From: a virus
Virus record (IMG/VR): IMGVR_UViG_3300017917_002068
Span: 62,001 to 126,000 of that record
DNA length: 64,000 nucleotides
Direction: 5' to 3' (one strand)
This document shows, one piece after another, positions 40,501 through 52,500 of this stretch; the stretch's first letter is position 1; each line of letters opens with the position of its first letter. Below the pieces are notes generated by a model. It had not been told where the DNA came from. It ran no database searches and worked only from the letters and a program-made list of their open reading frames with translations. The translations under genes were made by a program, and so were the position numbers.

Positions 40501-43500
40501 CCTGTTCCGTCAAATGTTTCAGTTTCAATAAATTTTTCATCAATTGACAAATTATTAAATGTAGGAACTTTAGAAATTCTATCAAATTTTAGAGATAGAT
40601 TAAAATTACGTGCTTTAGAATTTCCTATAATAGCAACTGCTTTAGCTGTATTTTCTAAATTAGTTCCGATACCTCCAACAATTTTTATCGTTGGTGCTGA
40701 TGTATATCCAGACCCTCCGTCCAATAATACTATTTTGCTCAGTCTGCCATTAGATACAAAAGCACGAGCCTTTGCTCCAGTTCCTCCGCCGCCTTCAAAT
40801 ATAACGATCGGCACAGTTCTATAATTTCTACCCGGATTAGAAATAATTATATCAATGACAGAATACTTGTAATTGTCTAACCACCATTTCCAAGGATAGG
40901 TATCAATCTCGGTAGAAATTAACTTAACTGGTTCAATTTTCTTTGTTAAAGGATTATATACCGACGGTACGTCAAAATCAGTGAAACTTGTATTAGTATT
41001 TTCAATTGAAGTATAACGACTTGTGTATTCTCTTATTTTTGTTCTATATGGTTTAACTTCTTCGATATATTTTTGATAACTTGATAGATTATCATTTTTA
41101 TAAGTGACCTTTTTAGATAAATTTCCAACGTTATGTACGGCATTAACAAAACTTGTCTTGAATGCCCAGTCTATATAAAGTTGTTCAGAAAATGCATAAT
41201 GTACGTTGGCGAAGAATAATTTGTTCCACTCGGCCTGAGCATCATCTACAAAAATTTCGTTTTTTACAGAGTCTAAAATTATTCTAAATTCTTTAGCGGC
41301 CGACGTATCATAACCTTGGCTGTCATAAGACTGTGTTAAATCATATCCAGATGATTTTTCTTTTGTATTAATAAAATCTGTAAGAATTTCTATAGTGCCT
41401 TGATAACGCCCTACTAATCGGTATTTTTCAAGGATTGTGGAATTTACAGGCTCTACTCGTTCTAAAACTGCCCAATTGCCTGCACCATATTCTTTAATTC
41501 TTAATAAATCACCAATTTCTAAACTAACATCGGGTTCAGCATATAATCCGGGAATTTCAAATTTAATTCTTGATTTTTCTGAAAAGCCGAGTTTCCACCA
41601 ATCAATTTTTTTCCAATAATTTCGTGTATCGAAAGATTGAGATGCTGATCTATAAAATTCTTGGGCTTTTTCATTCCAACTATAGATGCTCCAGTAGTTT
41701 CTAACAGTTCTATCAAACTTTACCAATACAGAAAACTGCCGTACAGAAAGATTAGCAAAGGTATATCTCGATCCTTGATTTAATACATCAACGGATGTAA
41801 TTCTTCCTAATTTATCGATATTGGCTCTAAACTTTGCACCCGATCCGTTACCGGTAATTATAATCGGCGGAGACACTCGATAACCGTATCCGCTATCAAG
41901 AATATCAATAGTATTGATGTGACCGTTAATAATATTTGCTTTAAGTAGTGCCGGTTTAATTTTAGAAGTCGATATCAAAGATAACTCATCATATGAATCA
42001 ACTTCTCTATCATATAGATTTTTTACTGGACTAGGATATTGATCAAAAGAATTTAATTTAGTAAAATCTAATAACTCAGAATACGGTTGAGATCTTAAAA
42101 TATTATTAATGAATTCAATAGTAATTTTAACCGCACCGTTTCGATCAACAAACATACCCTGACGTGGTTTATTTAAAATTCCATATTTGAATTTAACCGG
42201 TAAAGCTGAGTCAGGAACTTCTTTACCTGTGATATCGTATCCTATTAAAGAATCAATCCACTTATTTTCCAAATCCTGTGAAGGAATACTATCTGCAATA
42301 CCTTCAGTTAATAATTGATATTCTCTATGTATTTGATTGATATTTTTAGTATCTTTATAAAATTGTACAATAATAGAAACATTATCACCCGTGATAGTCA
42401 TCGAAGGATTATAGATAGCAATTTTGTCTGCATCGATCAACGTAGCAAATGTGATTCCGGTAGATATCGGATTTTCAATATAAGACGAAATTGCCGCCGT
42501 TGAAATTTTTCTAAAGGTCTTATTTAAAGGTAAATCTAATTTATTCTTTACCCAGAAATAAAATTTCCTAGATGAAACTTGACCTGTAATTTTATCTAGT
42601 GTTTCTAAAACAGAATATCTAGAATCTGTGATGTCTAGGGGAGTTCCAGTTACACCTAAACTAAAACCTTCGGCAGTATTTGAAATTGCCGCCCACTGAC
42701 TAGGTAGATAATCTGATTCGACCCATTCATAGACGTCTATGCTAGAACCGAAAACTTGTTGATTCCAATTACCTATTCTAAAGGAAATATCATCTTGATT
42801 ATATTGTATCCATTTAACAGTACTAGTGTCCCACCATACAAATCCAACCTGATCTTTAAACCACGCTTGGCCGTTGGAAATGTTATCGTCAGTGGTATAG
42901 TATGCAGGATCATATGAAGTTTTAAATTTAATTTCTTGTTCTGCTACTGATAAAATTTTTCCTCTTAACGGATCGATTATATCGATATCACCTAATTTAA
43001 TATTTTTATCAGGATCAAAGAACACTAGAGATTTCAAAGTCTGTAAATTAACCACTGGGCTTTGTTCTCTTATAGGCTCCCAAGCATTTACCTTTGATAA
43101 TTTTCTAAATACCTGCACTCTCCCGATTGTTTCTCCAAGGAATGCTGGGTCTTCTGATTTATATAACGGAGATCCAATTATTATCCTATCATCAAAACAA
43201 GATATAGATTTTCCAAAACTCTCACCAGAAGTTAAGTTTTCGTCAAAAATTTCTGATAATACATACTTAGAACCATATCTATTAAAAATATAAACTTTTC
43301 CAGTTACTCCTACAATATCTTTAAAACGGGTAGAAAGAAAATCAAATGTAGTTGAACCTGAATCAAATCTTACTAAATTTGAAGCGATAGAAGTTCCTGC
43401 AGATATCGCTAAAGTATCAGACGTCGGTGATATTGATATTTCGTCTCCAAATCTTTCAAAGAAATCTAAAGAATAGCTTTCAAGTCTTTGTAAAATTTCA

Positions 43501-46500
43501 AAAGAATTATTATTCCATTGGAATACAAATACTGCTCCTTTATCTTTATTTTTAATATCTGCATCCGGAGCGGAAACTAATAATAAATCTCCTTCGTTAT
43601 TCAATGTTACCTTATAACCTAATTCATCGCCGGCTTCGAGATCGTCCGAAGCTATAGTATCATCGTCGATTATCTGTACTAATTCAAATATGTTGTCTGA
43701 ATTTTTCTTATAAACAAATACTGCACCAGTATCAAATTCCGGAGATTCCGTGAGTTTATTCCAAGTAGCCCCATTAACTGGCAACTCTCCTGTGCTGGTC
43801 AAAGTTAATAGTTTAAAATATGCAGGAACGCCGTTTTCTAAAATTTTAACTATATCATCTTTTTCATAGGTCTGGAACGATTTCCAAGCACCTTTATAAT
43901 TTTCGTAATCACTGCTATCGGCGAACGGAGCTCCTACTACCAGAACTGAGGCATCCGAAGACATTGATGTAGATATTCCATACCTATCACCAATATTCAA
44001 TAATTCCGGACTTTGCTGATCAATTATACCTGCCTCTAAAGATGATCCATCATTTTGATAAGACGATTGAGCCGGAAGTATTCCGGTATTAACGCTTTCT
44101 GAAAGTTCCCAAACAGAATCATCTTCTCCGGGTGTATTATCTCCTGCTAGATAAACTTCATTGGCTTTCCAATAATTATTATCGTACCAAACTATTGAAC
44201 CGGAAGTATAATTCTTGGCTGAATTAAAAATTCCGACGAAATTTCTATCTTCTAATTGTTTCCAAGAAATTCCATCATATTGATATAGATACACTCTTCC
44301 GCGATTTAACAATGATCCCGGGGCAGAAATCGCCATGAAATAAGATTCCGGAACGCCTCCAATGTCTTTGCCTAGAATTTTAATTTCGTCTCCGACATTA
44401 TATCTCGAACCTCTAACATTAACCGTTGCAGTATATCTTCCTTGATCTCTAACCAATTCAAAAATTGCGCCTGATCCAGGGGCACTGATGTCCTGTCCTA
44501 TAATATCAAAGAAAGACCCAACGCCTACAGACGAACCGGAAAATGAAATACCGGATTTAGCAGTACCAGATATGGAAATATTTCTAATACTATTGTCGAT
44601 GAATCTCATCGGGTTAATCCTTGGAGACGAAGTCGATGTCAAAGGAATTACTGCTTTAGTTTCTGTATCTGAATATATTGTAAAAGCTTGAGAATTTAAT
44701 ATTTCTTTAATATAATATTGTGTTCCTGCTGATAATCCACCAGCAACACTTCCAGAAAATACGACAGGCTGATCTACTCTTAACTGAGATGTTGATCCGA
44801 CAACTATCGAATTATTTCCTTCTGATGTTCCTACTGTAGTAATAGGAAGATTAGGATTTACTCTAATTAATAAATCATTAGACGGTGATTCACCTCCTAG
44901 TTGAGATCCGGAGATTAATATTGTCGAACCTGACGTATATTTTACTAGATCTCCGAGGTTGCCATCTGCGGTAGATGTAATAAACGCTGCCCATGGTCTA
45001 GCCAATGACGCAAACAAACCTGTTGGGACTTCTTCCCAGTATTCGGTATTAGTCGGTAAAATAGGTCCAGATACTTCCCAATATTCAGTATCGGTTGGTA
45101 GGACAAACTGCACTTCAACAACATTATCGCCTATACCGTCTTTAACTCTATAATAAGATGAAGATCTTTCTGGGTACTTTACTACATCTCCTGAGTAATA
45201 GACTGCTGTAGAATCCCACACCCCGCGATCAGTTTGAGTATTTTTAATACATCCATAAATTCTTCCAGCATAGCTAACAATACTTCTTCCGCTATAGCCC
45301 ACGCCAGGATCAGCGATCGACACAGTATATGACGTTCTCAATCTATTAACATTAAATACTGCTTCTTTAAACGGAGTATCTGAATTAATTCCTGTTAGAT
45401 TAGCATAAGTAGCAGAACCTAAAATCTCACCTCCGGCAGTAATTGCGGTCACTGTAACAGTAAGATCGTTGGCCGGAGAATTACCACCTATCTGAGTTCC
45501 TAATATTTTTATTTGATCCCCGATAGCATATCTTGTACCTCCGTTTCTAACAGTTACAATATAAGACCCACTCGATTTAATAACATCAAACGACGCTCCC
45601 GAACCCGGAGTACTAATGTCAAATCCGCTAATGTTTTCATAGACTGTATCTTTGAGGCCGCTCACACCAACTGCATCAACTAAAGTGATACCGCCATTAG
45701 TGTCTATTGCTTTAACAATTAAGGTAACATCGCCGCTGGTGCCTTCAATGCCTTCTTGTTTTCCTATAGAAATACTGCTACCAAACAATTCACCAGCATC
45801 GGGTCTTGGGCTAATTAGTGTCGATCTGTAATTCCACTGACCTCTAGTAAATTCAAAAATATCTACCGTTCCTTGTCTCGGATATCCTTGATTAGTATCA
45901 ACTCGACCCTTTGCAAAAGGTTGTGCTTGATGCAGAGTTTCTGGTTCCCAATCTTCGTTAGAAAGAGTTATTTCTAATGTACTGCCATCAGGAAATATTG
46001 GTTTTTTAGCTTTCCATAGTTTCCCGCCTGATATTACTGTGTCATCAGTATTATATTGTCCTAGAGAGTTAAACAGTCCCTTGAAGCCGGACGGTATCCC
46101 AGAAGCCGTCGGTGATCCTACGATAAGCCAACGTCCGTCGGCGCTGGTCGTTATCGAGGTTCCATATGATCCGCTGAGTTCAGGAGCTATATCAGAGATT
46201 GGACTTAAAATTTGTGTAGGAACAAGCCCATCGACACCTTGATTATAAACTACTATTGCCGGGGCCGCAGCTATGTTCAATGGATTTCCTGGATTAGACA
46301 CTATCACTTGATCACGTAATGGAACATACGCTGTAGAACTTCCTATTTTAGAAGGTAGCGAAATTCCGTACTCTGCAATTTCAGATTTAGAAAATTGTTT
46401 GTTTCTTTCAAGAACCTGCCATGTATTATTATTGCTCGAGTCTAGCCAAACTTTAGATCCTAACGGCAATATAGAAAAATCTTCTTTAATTAATTCAGCC

Positions 46501-49500
46501 GGTGTAGCGATTCGAGCTGGTAAGAAAACTCCGATATTACAGAAAGAACTTTGATCTATTTCCGGCTCGGTTTCAAATCCGTTAGTATCAACTATTATGG
46601 TGTCGGAATTTACCGCTGAAATTTTAAAGAATCCCTGAAGATTTTGTATATTAGTTAAACCGATGAGTGTTCCGACTTTTAATTTGTGAGGACGAATAGT
46701 TTTTAAGCTAACTCGTCGAAGATCTAATGCAGCTACGGCGGTAACTGTAATGTCGGTAACTTTATACCTTAACACATTCCAACCAGAAGTTTCGAATGTT
46801 ATCCAAATAGTTGATCCATCTTTAAACTCAGATATATCATTTCCTATCAGTTGGTCAAAATTTTCGATTACGAAATCAACGTCTGAAACATTAACATACC
46901 CAGCACCCTGTTGCGTATTGTCCGACAACTGAGTTTGTATTACTGTATTTTTACTATCACCTATTTCGTAATTAGAGTCATCTAGCACTATGTAATTTTT
47001 ATAAACGTTCTGATCAATAGACCTATTATTCAATATTATAGGCTGAGGATTTAGTTTGAACTTATCTTTGCCTATTTTAAATTCAATTTCGTCATATTGA
47101 TCAGTACCGCCGATCTGACCTACTCTAAATGCCCATTCCTCGTTTATTTCAACTGCGTCTGCATCTACTTTGCTCAGTTTATCAAATACTTTCTTAACCG
47201 CATTTGCTGTGCCTTTTTCTTTGACAAAGCCGCTGTACAATCTATATTGAGTAACTGGATCTTCTGCTAAATCTTGTAGATATTCTCTAGGTTGATAGGC
47301 TACAAAATGCCTTGCAAGGTCGCGCTGACTTGAGCCGAGCCCTTCAGAATCGAGATCATAAAAATCTTCAAATTGATTAATCTTGTATTCAAAATTTGAT
47401 ACTAAACCTGTAGTTGGAGTGCTATCTAACTTTTCCCAATTAGAATTATCAAATTCTGATTTTCCTGGTTGATTAATTTTGCTAACATAGTTAAATTCTC
47501 TGTATCTAACAATATCTCCAAGCTTATAATCTATGAAAGGAGTCCATGTTTGTATATTCACATCGTCAAACACAAATCCCGGACTAGTATAATCTCCATC
47601 CCAGTCTGTGGTTCTGAAACCTATTACTTTAATTCTCTGCTGACGATATCCCGGACCTTTATCAAAAATCACATCATTAAACATCGTCCGATCATTAAAA
47701 ATAACCACATGTTCTTTTAAAAGATAGCTTACTTTGGCGAAATAAATTCCGTCTCGGATATTAACTGGTACAATATGAAATTCGTTATATCCTCTGAAAA
47801 CATCGATATTCTCTGGGGATAATTTAGTACCGTCACTCTTTAAAATAGTATAATCAAAGAATGAATCTAAAATGTTATTAGCTACTCCGCCGGTAGAATT
47901 TATTTTTAGTTTGATTGCACCCGGACTTAACGATATAACAGCGCCCGGCGCCCAATTATGTGTAGTCCAGAACATAAATTCTTTAGCACTAGTTTCCCAG
48001 TTGGCTACTGCCTGTAAATCATTACTGTATTCTTCAAACTGGATTCCTTGATCTTTTAAATATTCTCCATATCCTAAAAGAAAATCTACAACGTCTTGTA
48101 TCGTTAAAAGATTAGTACCGTACGGAATTCGTTGTGTTTCGGTTCTATCAAAGAATGATCTCTTGGATGCTTCGACTGCTCCTACTAGTGGAACTTTATC
48201 AATCTTGATCCATTTTGTCGCTTCAAAAGAATTAACCGATGTATGACTTACTAGAGATCTATAAAAGGATTCAGAGAACCTTACAATAATTCCTCTACTA
48301 TAAAATTGATTTTCTTTCCATGTAACAAAATTTTCACTAACTCCGCCAACAACTATTTTTGGATCATAATTAGTAGGAAGAATCGGGTAGTAATCAAAAT
48401 AAGTATTCTGTTTGTCATAACCGCTAATTAACCATCCTCGATCTGACTTTTCGATAATTACCCCAGAGTATGTAACATTTCGAATCGGAGTGCTGACATC
48501 GAAAAATATCTCGAAATCTTCGGGAGGAATAAAAACATTAGATGTTGTTGATTGTGGGTTCTTTGAATCTAGCAGATATTTTTGCTGAGATTTATCAACA
48601 AACCCTCCGATTTTGTTAGATAATCTAACATCGAAGTTTTCAAGTTTTTCTTTTAGAATCGACTTATCTTTTAAATCAACCTTCAGATAATTTTCAATAT
48701 AGTACAATAAACCGGTAGGAGTTAGATCAGTACTGATATTTGAAATTATATCATCGATCCTTAGGAAATAAGATGTTTCTTTTCCGACTATTTGATCAAT
48801 CCTGTTTCTTCTGATATAGTTTCTATCTAAACTTAAAGGTATAAATTCAAATGGTCTTAAAAGACAAAGGGCAAATATTACCACAAACGGATAAGATGAA
48901 CTCTTTCTCCATGCATTTTCTACCGGTGCTTGATCTCCAAATTTAAATTTAGCTTGATTGTTAAGAGAAGAATAATTCCTTAATATATTAATTTCTACAG
49001 GACTCTTTAGATTTCCCTCGTCATCGACTGGTAAAATTTCTAATAGATTTGGTCGAGCATATCGTGTATATGTTCCTTGTCGAGCACCTTGTTTAATAAT
49101 TCCATCTCTTAGATCTTCCCACAACAGTAAATTACCACTAGTATAAGGTGCTGGACCATATTCGTCTTCCCACCAATTTGGTTTTTCCGAAAAGCCTAAC
49201 ATTTCCCACGGGGCAAGATGTGGCCTATCAGTGTCAAATACTGCCTGATACATTCCTCTCCAGAATTGTGGGAGTTTTTTATTTGTAGAATTATCTAGTA
49301 CGTTCGAGTAAGTGTATGTAAATGGATTTGATGAATTATAAAAATTATTAACTGTAGAATCCTGATCGACATAGGTTGACCATCTTAAAAATTCTTGATT
49401 AATAACCTGATTAAAATCGTCTAGGGATATTAGACCAGTATTATAAAATGATGAAACAACTGAATCGATATCAAACAAGTTTTCATCATAGGTTAATTTT

Positions 49501-52500
49501 AAATTATTATAAATTCTTTTTTCTAACTCTAATATTAAATCATCTCGAAAATCATTGAATGCAATAGTAATGCTACCGTCGTGACCTCTAATTACCAGTT
49601 TAGGTTCGATATAGGTCGTATCAATAAATTTTTCGGGTAAAAACTTTTTATACAATCCTAGTTTAGTTGGGGTAGGCGGAATAAAGTTAAAAGATGTAGT
49701 AAAATATTCCTTAATTGTTATCTGATCACCTTCATTTAACTCTTTAAGTATTCTTACAAATCCAAAAGTAGAATCGAAAGAATAATCAAAATTTATTAGT
49801 TGTTGCTCTCCATTTATATAGACATATACTGCCTTAGATGAAACTACGGAAAGATCAAATTTTTCTCCTAGAGCAAATGTATTGATTCCGGTATCTTCTA
49901 CTGTGTATTCGATCTTAGAAAATGCTCCCGATCCTATCATGTCTGAGTCAGAGAACGATGTTTTAACGTTTTTAGATTGTGATATAGTATCGATGATTCG
50001 ATCGACGAATCTAACAACATCTCCATCTTCATATGGCAATTCTATAGCTAAAGTCAAGAAATTATTTTTAAATTTCTCATATTCGTTAGCAGCATATTGA
50101 ATGGCTTTAATTACATTAACTTCTTTATCGCAAAGAAGATTAATTGAAACTGCTGGAACGCTAGAGTGCTTGACAAATCTTCTACCGTATTGTTCATAAT
50201 CAACTAGGTCCTTTAAGTTTCCAAGGCCTGGAAAAATTCCTTCAAATCCGTCAAGAACTTCTATAATAGTTCCTAAGTGATCATTAACTTGACCTAGGGT
50301 AAAATTAACAAGATCTTGATTTAACGGGTTTCTTTCCAGTGCATATGGAATTTCATAATACCCGTTATCTGGAACTGCATCAGTATAAACCTTAACAGTG
50401 ACTATATCTCCTACTGCTAATCGATTACCAAAAAGAATCTCTTTTTTGTTATTGGCAAGATTTGTTCCTGTTACAGGGGTTGAAATTCCATTAACGTAAC
50501 AGACTATTTTTTCTCTTGTAGAATTGCTCCAATCGCATGCTTGAGAAAATACTGAAGATGATTCCTCTGTAACCACAATAGTTTCAATAATCGGTTGTAA
50601 AAATCTTTTGTCAGTTCGAACCCATCCATTAGCATATTCATAATCTGTTAAAGATCTATTAAACCTAACAAAACCTTTATTAACTTTTTCTTGAACTATA
50701 GAAAAATTATTCTGATATGTAAATTGATCTGAATCAAAATCAAATTCAAATTGGATATCTCCTGAGTTATTAATATTCAAATAACTAAGAGCAAATCCTA
50801 ACTCCGAATCTGTAGGGCCCGATGTAGAAATTTTGTAACTTATGATCTCTGATCCAGAGAATGATGATGTGTCATATTTTGAAGAGTCACCGAAAGAAAT
50901 TCCGTCAGAGTCAAAGCAATCAAATTTTGGAGGCAAATTAACCACAGGTTTTTCTTGACTCTTGATCCACATAGTTCCGTCATAATGGAACATACTACTA
51001 CCGTTGATTTTTCCCCGCTTAACTACCAAGCACTCTCCTAGGCTGCTAACCGAATCTTCTGATTCAATTAGGCTAATCTGTCGGCGATTTACAATATTTG
51101 AACTAGTTTGTACTGTGATAAATTTTACAACGAATATTTTATTCTTTACTAACGGATCTTTATCCGCGGTAAAAAGAATTCTGAATCCATCAGTTACTGG
51201 TTCGCCATCAATATTATAACCTGGAGATCCTTCTATGGTTGAAAAAACATCTGTCGTGAAATCATCTATTAAATCTACGCTAGTTTTAGCCACAGCTCCG
51301 TGGTTGAACAATTGAAGGTCAGCATCAAATTCAATAACAGGTCGTTTAGCTCTCAACGTTTCGTCGAGTCTCGGTGATGTGTTGTTTAATTGTGCAGTAT
51401 ATTCTAAAACGGATCTATGAAACCATCTATTATAGCGACTCCATGGATTTTTATCTTTACTGGCTCGATTAATTGTTATGTAATCTTTGTTTCTTGGATA
51501 TGATAATGACTCGTCAAACGGTTGATCGTCGAACCCACCGTTATCAAAAAGCACTTCTGGATTAGGATTAGAAATAGGTGGTAATTCTATTTCTTCCCAA
51601 TTTATCAATCTTATAGAATCCCCGACTCCTTCGATTACCCACGAATCTCGACTGTATTTTTCAGGAGAAGTTTGTCCTTCGAATTTCACTCGAAGACCGT
51701 TAGTAAATGATACTCCGTTAGAACTAATATATTTTTGTTTTCCTAAAATGTCTCGTTCGACATCCAAGAAAGTGTTATCTTTCACTTCTGCTATTCTAAA
51801 AATACCAATCCTGTTTCTATCTGAGCCACTTTGATAATACAATAATTCAGGAGCATCGTTAGGTACTTCAAAAGTCACTTTTCCTACTTCGATACCGTTA
51901 CCAACAACACCTTTATTATAATTTGACTGATCACCCGATACATTAGATGATCTAATATAAAAAGGATCGCCGGGGGCATTTACATCAAATTCATAAGTTT
52001 GCCCTCTGTATAAGGTTAATGATGGATTCTTTTTTAAACCGTCCGGATAAAAGATCCATTCGCTATTGCTATTAGTTCTTACACGATACGATGATATAAT
52101 TTCTCGGGCCTGTCCTAAAACCGTGACTGAATCCGGTCCTACTGGTTGCCAAAAATATTCTCTATAATTTACAAATTTATCCCAGTCAATAGGTGGATTC
52201 CACGAATGCACATCTTCTTGTGTGATCAAATCGTCTCTTTCGAGATTATTTCCAAAGAATTTTAATTGATTTTTAAAATCGATATAATCATAAAATTCCG
52301 AAACTCGATTATTCTTTTTTACAACTACAGCTGGCTCTAGTTGATAGGCATCTCTTAGTGTTCCATCGTTATCTACATAAGTTTCCGAAGGATCATAAGT
52401 GACTCCGTATTTTCTTCCTATGTATCCAGATAATTTTTCTAAGGTTCCCGGCTGCGTTAAAGCATCAAGGGTTGCACCTAAAAATTTATCGTTGGCGTTT

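Noticed and set aside
40483-40824. Open frame of 113 residues on the + strand within the giant gene
   Set aside because: Shadow of the opposite-strand repeat-rich gene; hydrophobic, Pro-rich composition without a start context.
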